A stretch of DNA of 8,940 nt from NCBI GenBank assembly GCA_023266695.1, contig JAHFPO010000098.1, positions 1-8,940 of the forward strand. The letters run 5' to 3'. Position 1 is the stretch's first letter; each line of letters starts with the position of its first letter. Source of the stretch: Hyphomicrobiales bacterium. Its GTDB lineage: Bacteria; Pseudomonadota; Alphaproteobacteria; Rhizobiales; Xanthobacteraceae. This document shows, one piece after another, positions 1-5,644 of this stretch. Under the pieces are notes generated by a model, which worked only from the letters and a program-made list of their open reading frames with translations, made no database searches and was not told the DNA's origin. Made by a program: the position numbers and the translations under genes.

Positions 1-813
1 ATCGACATCGACCAGAGCCCGATCGGGCGCACGCCGCGCTCCAACCCCGCCACCTACACCGGCGCCTTCACGCCGATGCGCGAATGGTTCACCCAGCTCC
101 CGGAGGCGCGCGCGCGCGGCTACGAGCCGGGACGGTTCTCGTTCAACGTCAAGGGCGGGCGCTGCGAGGCCTGCGAGGGCGACGGAGTGCTCAAGATCGA
201 GATGCACTTCCTGCCCGACGTCTATGTCACCTGCGACGTGTGCAAGGGCAAGCGCTATAACCGCGAGACGCTCGAAGTGAGCTTCAAGCAGAAGTCGATC
301 GCCGACGTGCTCGACATGACGGTGGACGAAGGGATCGAGCTTTTTTCCGCGGTGCCGGCGATCCGCAAGGTGCTGGAGACGCTCGCGCGCGTCGGCCTCG
401 GCTATATCCACATCGGCCAGCAGGCGACCACGCTTTCCGGCGGCGAGGCGCAGCGCGTGAAGCTCGCCAAGGAGCTTGCCAAGCGCGCCACCGGGCGCAC
501 GCTATACATCTTGGACGAGCCCACCACCGGCCTCCATTTCCACGACGTGGCGAAGCTCCTCGACGTGCTGCACGAGCTGGTGGAGAGCGGCAACACGGTG
601 GTGGTGATCGAGCATAATCTTGAGGTGATCAAGACCGCCGACTGGATCATCGATTTGGGCCCCGAGGGCGGCGACGCCGGCGGCGAGATCGTCGCGGCCG
701 GAACGCCGGAGGACATCGCGCGGGCGAAGAAAAGCTATACCGGCGAATTTTTGAAGCCGGTGTTGGCGCGGGGGAGCAAGGGCCGCAAGAAAGGGCAAGT
801 GGCGGCGGAGTGA
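1..813 (+). CDS. uvrA: UvrABC excinuclease subunit A, C-terminal part (5' end outside window)
   Basis: UvrA is the ATP-dependent damage-recognition subunit of nucleotide excision repair; it dimerises, scans DNA with UvrB and loads it at lesions. The reading frame is open from base 1, so the gene begins before the window; 270 C-terminal residues are seen. They hold the second Cys4 zinc module (C55, C58, C78, C81, as CEAC and CDVC), the ABC signature of the second ATPase (TTLSGGEAQRVKLAKEL, about residues 143-159), Walker B (LYILDEPTTGLH, about 168-179) and the H-loop (VVVIEHN, His at about 205). These match the C-terminal part of canonical UvrA in order and spacing. The tail ends in a basic stretch (RGSKGRKKG), common in alphaproteobacterial UvrA. 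The downstream gene is convergent, and no clear hairpin terminator lies in the 86-bp gap. The identification is essentially certain. Confidence 0.98.
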   Translation: MDIDQSPIGRTPRSNPATYTGAFTPMREWFTQLPEARARGYEPGRFSFNVKGGRCEACEGDGVLKIEMHFLPDVYVTCDVCKGKRYNRETLEVSFKQKSIADVLDMTVDEGIELFSAVPAIRKVLETLARVGLGYIHIGQQATTLSGGEAQRVKLAKELAKRATGRTLYILDEPTTGLHFHDVAKLLDVLHELVESGNTVVVIEHNLEVIKTADWIIDLGPEGGDAGGEIVAAGTPEDIARAKKSYTGEFLKPVLARGSKGRKKGQVAAE

Positions 814-899
814 AAGGCTATCCTAATTCAACTCAGCCTAAGAGGGAGAGGGGAAAGGATCGCTGTTTGAAAATCGAATCCGAAAGCCGGCGCCCGCAA
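814..899. other. Short convergent intergenic gap, no convincing terminator
   Basis: This gap separates the tail-to-tail uvrA and L,D-transpeptidase genes. Only a weak 5-bp stem (AGGCT ... AGCCT, about 816-838) with a long loop and no T-tract is visible. I see no coding potential here. Confidence 0.4.
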
Positions 900-1532
900 T
901 CACCGCCGCACGATCACCGTCGCGCCGATGCGGGTGCGGTTATAGAGGTCGATCACGTCGTCGTTGGTCATGCGGATGCAGCCCGCGGATTCCGCGCCGC
1001 CCATCAGCCAGGGCTCGTTGGTGCCGTGAATGCGGTAGAGCGTGGCGCCGAGATAGATGGCGCGGGCGCCGAGCGGGTTGTCCTTGCCGCCGGCCATGTG
1101 GACGGGGAGTTCCGGCTTGCGCGCCCGCATCTGCGGGGTCGGCGTCCAGTCCGGCCATTCGCGCTTGGAAGCGACCGTGCTCGTGCCCGACCAGGCATAG
1201 CCTTCCGAGCCTACCGCAATCGCGTAGCGCAGCGCCTTGCCGTCGCCGAGCACATAGTAGAGCCGCCGCTGGCTGGTGCTGACGACGATGGTTCCGGGCG
1301 CGTGTTTCTCCGCATAGCTCACCGTTTCGCGCGGGAAGTAGGTCCCGATGATGAGCGTCCTTCCTCCGAACGTGGGGATGCGGACCGGCTCGGGATTGCG
1401 AATTTCGCTGCTCGCCGAGGCTCTGGCCGATGGCGCGGATGCGGGTGATGCTCCCGACATGGCGTTGTCGGCGATGCAGCCGCCGAGCGGCAAGCCAACC
1501 AGCAACAGGACGACAACAACGCAGTAACGCAT
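900..1532 (-). CDS. L,D-transpeptidase (YkuD/ErfK family), predicted lipoprotein
   Basis: L,D-transpeptidases use a catalytic cysteine to make 3-3 peptidoglycan cross-links or to attach proteins to peptidoglycan in the periplasm. The 210-residue product starts with a hydrophobic segment ending in a lipobox, LGGC (Cys19), so it should be lipid-anchored. A Ser/Ala-rich linker (about 26-42) follows, then the YkuD domain (about 75-210). The ErfK-type WPDWTPTPQM segment lies at 126-135. The active-site region runs from H169-G170 to SAGCIRM, with Cys185 as nucleophile and Arg187. The residue before the conserved Gly is Ala rather than the more usual His (SHGC). The start is supported by GAGAGG (complement of 1538-1543) five bases before the ATG. 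The gene is divergent from the secreted protein gene at 1709 and convergent with uvrA. Family assignment is firm; which cross-link it makes cannot be told. Confidence 0.93.
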   Translation of the reverse strand: MRYCVVVVLLLVGLPLGGCIADNAMSGASPASAPSARASASSEIRNPEPVRIPTFGGRTLIIGTYFPRETVSYAEKHAPGTIVVSTSQRRLYYVLGDGKALRYAIAVGSEGYAWSGTSTVASKREWPDWTPTPQMRARKPELPVHMAGGKDNPLGARAIYLGATLYRIHGTNEPWLMGGAESAGCIRMTNDDVIDLYNRTRIGATVIVRR

Positions 1533-1708
1533 GATCGCCTCTCGATAGGAGCCGCAAAATACCGCCGATCGCGCCCTGCTTGCTAGTGCTGAAAAGCCAC
1601 ACAGTAAAAGATCGTCGAAGTAGCGTCCGCCAAAGCCCTATGATGAATTTTGGCTTTTGCTTTCGAAGTTGTATGCTTCTGGTCCGCGCCGACGAAAGAA
1701 ATGGGGCC
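1533..1708. other. Divergent intergenic region between L,D-transpeptidase and secreted protein gene
   Basis: This 176-bp spacer must hold promoters for both divergent genes. The base composition is visibly more AT-rich than the flanks. A TATTTT (complement of 1556-1561) could be a -10 for the leftward gene, but no good -35 sits at proper distance. An in-frame extension of the rightward gene back to about 1580 is possible, but its sequence is rich in Cys, Arg and Ser and precedes a normal signal peptide, so I treat it as non-coding. Confidence 0.4.
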
Positions 1709-2248
1709 ATGATGACGCTTGCAACGGCAATCGGAACACGCTCGCTGCGGGTGGCGCTCGCGCTCACGCTCGTCCTCGCCGGCGGCGCGCTCGCCCAGAG
1801 CCCGTGGCATAGTTTGAAGGTGCCCAGCCTCGGCTTCACCGTCGAAATGCCGGCCGAGCCGAAATACAGCACCAAGCCGATGAAAACCGGCAAGGGCTCG
1901 CAATACACCATGCACGAATATCTGCTCGAGGCCGGAGAGCGCGCCTTCGTCATCCAGACCTCGATCTACCCCCCGGACGTCAATGTCGCGAACCCGCAGA
2001 CCAATCTGCAGGGCGGGCTCGACAATGCCGCCAAGAACATGGATGGCGGTCGCTGGGCCAGCATCAATTGGGTGAAGCATCAGGGCATCACCGCCGTGGA
2101 CGCCAGCGGGCATCGGAATAAATTCGAAATCCGTTCCTATTCGGTGCTCAAGGGCCGGCAAATCTTCGCGCTCACCTATGCCGGTCCCGACGGCAGCGGC
2201 CGCTCGGCGGAGGTCCAGCGCTTCATCAATTCGCTCCGCGTTCAGTGA
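1709..2248 (+). CDS. Secreted protein of unknown function
   Basis: The 179-residue product has a classical Sec signal peptide: basic residues R11 and R14, a hydrophobic core at about 15-28, and a likely cleavage after ALA (27-29, giving mature QSPWHS...). The mature part (about 150 residues) has regular alternating polar/hydrophobic stretches suggesting a beta-rich periplasmic fold, for example GFTVEMPAEPKY and QIFALTYAGPDG. It contains no cysteine, no recognisable catalytic motif and no second membrane segment. I recall similar unnamed proteins in Bradyrhizobium-like bacteria but cannot give a function. The start at 1709 (a second ATG follows at 1712) was chosen because it gives a clean signal peptide. 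The purine-rich GAAAGAAATGGGG just upstream is only a moderate ribosome binding site. The gene is single and followed by a terminator, so it is probably monocistronic. Confidence 0.8.
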   Translation: MMTLATAIGTRSLRVALALTLVLAGGALAQSPWHSLKVPSLGFTVEMPAEPKYSTKPMKTGKGSQYTMHEYLLEAGERAFVIQTSIYPPDVNVANPQTNLQGGLDNAAKNMDGGRWASINWVKHQGITAVDASGHRNKFEIRSYSVLKGRQIFALTYAGPDGSGRSAEVQRFINSLRVQ

Positions 2249-2255
2249 TCGGCCG

Positions 2256-2294
2256 GGCCGCCCCGCCCATTGGACGGGGCCGCCGTTATTTTTT
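2256..2294 (+). terminator. Rho-independent terminator after the secreted protein gene
   Basis: A GC-rich hairpin is followed by a T-rich run: GCCCCG (2260-2265) pairs with CGGGGC (2275-2280), and GGC (2256-2258) with GCC (2282-2284) across one mismatch. The loop is 9 nt and TTATTTTTT follows at 2286-2294. The T-tract is only on the rightward side, so it serves the gene ending at 2248 and not the convergent azlD. Confidence 0.75.
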
Positions 2295-2315
2295 ATGAAG
2301 TCCTGCGGACGAAAA

Positions 2316-2630
2316 TTAAATCCCCGCGCTCCGCATCAGCGCCGCCGCCAGCACGCCGGCGACGACGGCGAGAAATTCGTTGCGCGCCACGACCATGACC
2401 GCGGCCGTCGCCGCGAGCGCGACAAAGGCGGCCGGCCCGCTTTTCGCGACGATCGGCAGCACCGTCGCCGCCACGATCGAGCCCGGCAGCGCCGCCAGCA
2501 TGCGGCGCACGCGCACCGTCAGCGGCACATGCGCCATCAGCCAGAAGCCGCCGGCGCGCATCAGATAATTGGTCGCCGCCATGACCAAGATCGTCACCAG
2601 GCCGAGCGCCAGCGGCTCAGTCGCGCTCAT
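2316..2630 (-). CDS. azlD: AzlD-family branched-chain amino acid transport subunit
   Basis: AzlD is the small membrane partner of AzlC; the pair (compare AzlCD of Bacillus, YgaZH of E. coli) exports branched-chain amino acids and analogues from the cytoplasm. The 104-residue product is almost wholly hydrophobic, with three to four membrane segments. It carries the family's conserved stretch from NYLMRAGGFWLM (about 21-32) through PLTVRVRRMLAALPGSIVAATVLP, plus the C-terminal RNEFLAVVAGVLAAA helix. Its length is normal for the family. The start codon lies inside the end of azlC, a 14-bp overlap in another frame, so the two are almost certainly translationally coupled. The gene ends with TAA at 2316. 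No terminator is obvious on this strand; the hairpin at 2256-2294 has its T-run on the other side. Confidence 0.92.
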   Translation of the reverse strand: MSATEPLALGLVTILVMAATNYLMRAGGFWLMAHVPLTVRVRRMLAALPGSIVAATVLPIVAKSGPAAFVALAATAAVMVVARNEFLAVVAGVLAAALMRSAGI

Positions 2631-3336
2631 CGAGCAATCCCCCGATGATGCTCCCGGCGATCGCGCCCGCGATGATGAACCACCAGCCCGGCACCAATTC
2701 GGCCACGACGAGCGCGATGGCGCCGGCGATGACCCATGGGATCGCGCGCCGGATCCCTCGCCACATCGGCACCAGCATGACCATGAAGAAGCACGGCAGC
2801 ACGAGATCGAGCCCGAGGCGCTTCGGGTCGGTGAGGAGCGCGCCCAGGAGATAGCCGGGCACGGTCGAGGCGACCCAGATCATCCACAGCACGATGCCGC
2901 CGCCGACCAGGATCGAGGCGTCGGCGCCGCCTGCGGAGCGGTAGCGCATGGCGACGAGCCAGCCGGGATCGGTCACCACGAACAGCGCCGGATAGCTCTG
3001 CCACGCCGGCAGCCCGCCGAGCCAGGGCCGGAGCGCGGCGGTCATCAGGATGAAGCGCATGTTCACGGTCGCGGTGACGAGGCCGATGGTGGCGACGCCG
3101 GCGAGCGTCAAGGAGTCTGTCCACATCTCGACGGCGACGAACTGCGAGGCGCCGGCGAACATCAACAGACTCATCAGCGTCGCTTCGGTGAGCGTCAGCC
3201 CTTTTTGGGCGGCGACCGTGCCGAACGTGGTTCCGAACGCCACCATCCCCGGCATGATCGGCGCGGCGAGGCGCGCGCCCGCGACGAGACCGGCGAGCGA
3301 CCAGTGGGGCGGGCGGCTGTCAGGATCGGCGGCCAT
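2617..3336 (-). CDS. azlC: AzlC-family branched-chain amino acid exporter, large subunit
   Basis: This 239-residue polytopic inner-membrane protein is the large subunit of an AzlCD-type amino acid exporter. Family motifs are clear: PIMPGMVAFGTTFGTVAAQKG (about 26-46), FAGASQF (60-66), VNMRFILMTAALRPW (91-105) and TDPGW (122-126). The C-terminal half is a set of hydrophobic helices ending at about 234. I chose the ATG at 3336 because GGAG (complement of 3343-3346) sits six bases before it. ATGs at 3348 and 3432 are in frame but lack a ribosome binding site, and the 3432 version would add a basic, low-complexity leader unlike the family. azlD overlaps its 3' end by 14 bp. The catabolic pair upstream on the same strand is about 200 bp away, so co-transcription is uncertain. 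The substrate is inferred from family; it could be valine, leucine, isoleucine, methionine or an analogue. Confidence 0.92.
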   Translation of the reverse strand: MAADPDSRPPHWSLAGLVAGARLAAPIMPGMVAFGTTFGTVAAQKGLTLTEATLMSLLMFAGASQFVAVEMWTDSLTLAGVATIGLVTATVNMRFILMTAALRPWLGGLPAWQSYPALFVVTDPGWLVAMRYRSAGGADASILVGGGIVLWMIWVASTVPGYLLGALLTDPKRLGLDLVLPCFFMVMLVPMWRGIRRAIPWVIAGAIALVVAELVPGWWFIIAGAIAGSIIGGLLDERD

Positions 3337-3537
3337 CACACGCTCCATGAAATCGAGCGAGGGGCCACCGCGGCGTCCATTCTCGCGCGCGGCCACCCGA
3401 TCCCGCCGGGCAAGACCGCGCCCGCCCATCATGAAGGAGTGGGGCCAGATTCGCGAAACGAATTCTCGTCATCCGTTCGATCAGCCACGATGATGCATTG
3501 GATTTCCGCGCCCGGCGGCGAGAGTACGCTCGCCCGC
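3337..3537. other. Intergenic region between haloacid dehalogenase gene and azlC
   Basis: About 200 bp with no supported gene. A small inverted repeat, ATTCG ... CGAAT (about 3449-3463), could form a 5-bp hairpin but has no T-tract on the minus strand. No clear promoter was recognised. The gap size is compatible with a separate azlCD promoter. Confidence 0.35.
3343..3346 (-). promoter_or_regulatory. Ribosome binding site deciding the azlC start
   Basis: GGAG on the minus strand, six bases before ATG 3336. The other in-frame ATGs (3348, 3432) have no such sequence, so this site favours the shorter protein. Confidence 0.6.
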
Positions 3538-4245
3538 TCATGCGCCGAGCTTCGCCGCCAAATCCTCGAGATCGCCCGCCGCCACGTCGACCTCGACCGT
3601 CGGTCCCCTCTCGCCGGTGGCGGGGCCATATTCGTCGGGGCGCGCCACATGGGCGGTGCGCAATCCGTTCGCCGCCGCCGCCGCAAGATCGCGGCTGTGC
3701 GCCGCCACCATCATGCATTGGGAGGGTGGAAGATTGAACGCCTCGCAGGCGGCGAGATAGACGCGCGGCTTCGGCTTGAAGTCGCCGGCGATCTCCGAGC
3801 CCAGGATCGCGTCCCAAACGATGCCGTTGCGGCGCGCGAGATCGACCATGATCGAAATGTTTCCGTTCGAGCACGGCGCGAGCAGGAATTTCTTGCGGAG
3901 CCGCGCCATGCCGCGGGCGACGTCCGGCCAGGCGTCGAGGCGATGCCAGGCGAGATTGAGATCGGAGAGCGCGGTCTCGCCGACGCCCGAAATACCAAAG
4001 CGCGGCAGGACGCGCTCGAGATTGTGGCGGTGGAGAATATCGAGCTTGCAGAACGGCAGGCGGCCGGCGCGCACTTCTTCCATCGCGGGCTGGTACTCAC
4101 CGCGCCAGGCGTCGGCGAAGGCGATCCAGTCGAGCTGGTGGCCCTGCGGCGCCAACGCCTTCTCGGCCTCGCGCGCGATCGAGCTGCGCCAATCCATCAG
4201 CGTGCCGAATATGTCGAAGAACAAGGCTTGCACGGAAACGGGCAT
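3538..4245 (-). CDS. Haloacid dehalogenase, type II (HAD superfamily)
   Basis: Type II haloacid dehalogenases hydrolyse L-2-haloalkanoic acids to D-2-hydroxy acids through an aspartyl-ester intermediate in the cytoplasm. The 235-residue product has all four HAD motifs. Motif I is FFDIFGTLMDW with nucleophile Asp11; motif II is APCSNGNI with Ser126 and Asn127; motif III is GDFKPKPRVY with Lys157; motif IV is MMVAAHSRDLAAAAANG with Asp186, followed by GLRTAHVARPDEYGP. At Asp+2 there is Phe13 instead of the Asp of HAD phosphatases, which is the dehalogenase pattern (D-x-Y/F-G-T). Length is typical. The start at 4245 gives the standard N-terminus. The gene follows the FAH-family gene by 17 bp with no obvious strong ribosome binding site, suggesting one transcript. 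The natural substrate may be another 2-substituted acid; dehalogenation is inferred from family only. Confidence 0.9.
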   Translation of the reverse strand: MPVSVQALFFDIFGTLMDWRSSIAREAEKALAPQGHQLDWIAFADAWRGEYQPAMEEVRAGRLPFCKLDILHRHNLERVLPRFGISGVGETALSDLNLAWHRLDAWPDVARGMARLRKKFLLAPCSNGNISIMVDLARRNGIVWDAILGSEIAGDFKPKPRVYLAACEAFNLPPSQCMMVAAHSRDLAAAAANGLRTAHVARPDEYGPATGERGPTVEVDVAAGDLEDLAAKLGA

Positions 4246-4262
4246 GGCGAACCAATTCTGCT

Positions 4263-5036
4263 CTAGCCCTGCACGATCCGGATCGAGAGATCGGGCAGGC
4301 CCGCGATCTTGCAGAGGATCACGTCGCCCAGAACCACCGGCCCGACGTTCTCGGGCGTACCGGTATAGACGAGATCGCCGGCCTTCAATTCGAAGGCCGC
4401 GGAAAGCTTTTCGATCTGCTCGGCGACGTTCCAGGTCATGTGGGCGAGATCGGATTGCTGCTTCACCACGCCATTGACCGCAAGCGAGATCGCGCCCTTC
4501 ACGAAGTGCCCGGTCTTCGCCGCCGGATGGATCGGGCCGATCGGCGCGCCGCGATCGAAGGCCTTGCCGATTTCCCACGGCTTCTTCTCCTCGCCCATGC
4601 CCTTCTGCAGATCGCGCCGGGTCATGTCGAGGCCGACCGCATAGCCGAAGACATGATCGAGCGCCTTGGCCGCCGGGATGTTCTTGCCGCCCGACTTCAG
4701 CGCCGCCACCAGTTCGACCTCGTAGTGATAGTTCTTGGTGAGCGATGGATAGGGATGGTCGGCGATCTTCCCCGCCGGCACCACCTGGATGGCATCGGTC
4801 GGCTTCTGGAAGAAGAACGGCGGCTCGCGCGTGGGATCGGCGCCCATCTCGCGCGCGTGCGCCGCGTAGTTCCTCCCGACGCAATAGATGCGGCGGACCT
4901 GGAAGAGTTCGCCCGATCCCGCCACCGGCACCAAGGTCGCCGGCACGGTGAAGAGCGGCTTCGCGGTTCCGGGTTTGGCGGCTGTCGGCTTGCTGGATTT
5001 CGGCTTGGCGGTTTTAGACTGTTTGGCTTTCGCCAT
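4263..5036 (-). CDS. Fumarylacetoacetate hydrolase family protein, fumarylpyruvate hydrolase-like
   Basis: Members of this family cleave C-C bonds of diketo acids (fumarylacetoacetate, fumarylpyruvate, acylpyruvates) or decarboxylate/isomerise related compounds in aromatic and amino acid breakdown, using a divalent metal. The 257-residue product shows RRIYCVGRNYAAHAREMG (48-65), EPPFFFQKPTDAI (71-83), the metal ligands in HYEVEL (Glu106, Glu108) and GLDMTRRDLQ (Asp137), and the late TGTPENVGPV (225-234). The CVGRNYAAHAREMG/REPPFFFQKP pattern is closest, from memory, to fumarylpyruvate hydrolase (NagK-type), but the exact substrate is not proven. Residues 1-27 form an extra Lys/Ala/Pro/Ser-rich tail with no catalytic role. 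No internal Met occurs until residue 64, and GGAGAG lies seven bases before the ATG, so the tail appears genuine. The haloacid dehalogenase gene follows 17 bp downstream. No other steps of a gentisate or homogentisate pathway are in the window. Confidence 0.92.
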   Translation of the reverse strand: MAKAKQSKTAKPKSSKPTAAKPGTAKPLFTVPATLVPVAGSGELFQVRRIYCVGRNYAAHAREMGADPTREPPFFFQKPTDAIQVVPAGKIADHPYPSLTKNYHYEVELVAALKSGGKNIPAAKALDHVFGYAVGLDMTRRDLQKGMGEEKKPWEIGKAFDRGAPIGPIHPAAKTGHFVKGAISLAVNGVVKQQSDLAHMTWNVAEQIEKLSAAFELKAGDLVYTGTPENVGPVVLGDVILCKIAGLPDLSIRIVQG

Positions 5037-5266
5037 AGCGGCACTCTCCGATGGCTGTCCGCATCGCTCCTAGCATGTTTCGCAGCGCCCGAAGCGGGCG
5101 CCGCCGTCGCGCCCCATGAAATATGTTGGCGCCATGCGTTTATCGCATTGCAGCGATGCCCGCTCCGCACTAACCCGCTTCGCCTGGCGGGACTATTTTG
5201 GCCATGAACAAAGGATCATCCGTCCGCGCCTGCCCGCAAGCGGCGCAGGCGGAGAAGGAGATGGAA
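5037..5266. other. Divergent intergenic region between FAH-family and DUF1127 genes
   Basis: This spacer of about 230 bp separates two divergent genes. It contains a perfect 7-bp hairpin, GCGCCCG (5085-5091) / CGGGCGC (5095-5101), about 50 bp before the FAH-family start, with no T-tract. Two weak 5-bp dyads follow: ATCGC/GCGAT (5142-5157) and CCCGC/GCGGG (about 5174-5191). Promoters for both genes must be here, but no convincing -35/-10 pair could be fixed. Confidence 0.4.
5255..5260 (+). promoter_or_regulatory. Strong ribosome binding site of the DUF1127 gene
   Basis: AAGGAG within GGAGAAGGAG (5251-5260). It touches the ATG at 5261 directly but is spaced six bases from the ATG at 5267, so 5267 is the better start. 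Confidence 0.7.
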
Positions 5267-5431
5267 ATGTTGTTGTGGAATTATCTGGTGCGCCTGATCC
5301 GCCGCTGGCAGGCCTATCACCGCACCTATCAAGAACTGATGCGGCTCGACGATCATGAGCTCGCCGACATCAGGGTGTCGCGCGGCGAGATCGAGGGCAT
5401 CGCCCGCGATGCCGCCCGTTCGGTGTGCTGA
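5267..5431 (+). CDS. DUF1127 small protein
   Basis: DUF1127 proteins are very small, basic, often abundant proteins of alpha- and gammaproteobacteria. Some have been linked to RNA turnover and to phosphate or carbon metabolism, but the role of most is unknown. The 54-residue product has an aromatic, basic first helix (LLWNYLVRLIRRWQAYHRTYQ, spread over 2-22) followed by the family core ELMRLDDHELADIRVSRGEI (23-42) and a short tail ending in Cys54. The start at 5267 is fixed by AAGGAG six bases upstream. In-frame TTG 5198, ATG 5204 and ATG 5261 would add a leader atypical for the family. It is probably monocistronic: a composite palindromic repeat and a strong terminator lie just after it, so the repeat is likely to be in its 3' untranslated RNA. 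Family assignment is confident; function unknown. Confidence 0.9.
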   Translation: MLLWNYLVRLIRRWQAYHRTYQELMRLDDHELADIRVSRGEIEGIARDAARSVC

Positions 5432-5432
5432 C

Positions 5433-5563
5433 CTAGAGTCTGATCAGTGCGAATTGAATCGGCCTGCCCCGCTAACATTTTGATTTTGGGCGTGATCTTA
5501 TCCGAAAACCGGTTCCCACCCCGGATCAAGTCCGGGGCAGGCTTTTTCGGGATCACGCCCTAG
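5433..5563. repeat. Composite intergenic palindromic repeat with CTAG at both ends
   Basis: The element begins and ends with CTAG (5433-5436, 5560-5563). Its right half is a large imperfect palindrome. The outer arm GGGCGTGATC (5488-5497) pairs with GATCACGCCC (5551-5560). After a 4-nt bulge (5498-5501), CCGAAAA (5502-5508) pairs with TTTTCGG (5544-5550). An inner hairpin, CCCCGGA/TCCGGGG, occupies the tip. The left part (5433-5487) is AT-richer and contains GCCTGCCCC (5462-5470), complementary to 5534-5542. From general knowledge, sequences of the form GGGCGTGATCTTATCCGAAAACCGG recur between genes in Bradyrhizobium-like genomes; copy number in this genome cannot be seen from one window. Confidence 0.8.
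5519..5537. repeat. Inner hairpin inserted in the larger palindrome
   Basis: CCCCGGA (5519-5525) and TCCGGGG (5531-5537) form a perfect 7-bp stem with the loop TCAAG. The motif CCCCGGATCAAGTCCGGGG is itself a familiar short repeat in alphaproteobacteria. Its position at the tip of the outer palindrome suggests insertion of one repeat into another. Confidence 0.7.
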
Positions 5564-5603
5564 AAGACCTCCAAGCCAAGACCTGAAGACCCTCCCAGCG
5601 AAG

Positions 5604-5635
5604 CGCCCGCGTCCCCCCCGCGGGCGTTTTCGTTT
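5604..5635 (+). terminator. Rho-independent terminator after the DUF1127 gene
   Basis: CGCCCGCG (5604-5611) and CGCGGGCG (5619-5626) form a perfect 8-bp GC stem with the 7-nt loop TCCCCCC, followed by TTTTCGTTT. The T-tract is only on the rightward side, so it ends the DUF1127 transcript and protects the convergent ModA-like gene. Confidence 0.88.
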
Positions 5636-5644
5636 GCCCGGCGC

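Noticed and set aside
810..1448. 212-codon plus-strand frame opposite the transpeptidase
   Set aside because: Antisense shadow with Arg/Ala-rich composition and no motif, while the opposite strand encodes a full YkuD domain.
1580..1708. Longer N-terminus for the secreted protein
   Set aside because: The added 43 residues lack signal-peptide character and would bury a normal signal peptide inside the protein.
940..1953. 337-codon minus-strand frame overlapping the transpeptidase
   Set aside because: It runs through the transpeptidase in another frame and opposite the secreted protein gene; low-complexity His/Arg-rich product.
2569..4266. Open frame of 565 codons on the plus strand across azlC and the dehalogenase
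   Set aside because: It is antisense to two clearly recognised genes, its product is extremely rich in Arg, His, Gly and Asp with no family motif, and it arises from GC-rich codon bias.
4246..4884. Upstream extension of the dehalogenase frame antisense-free but overlapping the FAH-family gene
   Set aside because: The extension is in another frame of a well-supported gene on the same strand and lacks family similarity; the dehalogenase N-terminus is complete from 4245.
5085..5101. Hairpin GCGCCCG/CGGGCGC as a terminator or riboswitch
   Set aside because: It has no T-tract and no wider conserved structure; it may be a chance GC dyad in the FAH-family leader.
5433..5563. Possible CRISPR unit or insertion sequence
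   Set aside because: A single palindromic unit without repeat-spacer periodicity, terminal transposase gene or target duplication beyond the CTAG ends; it fits an intergenic repeat family.
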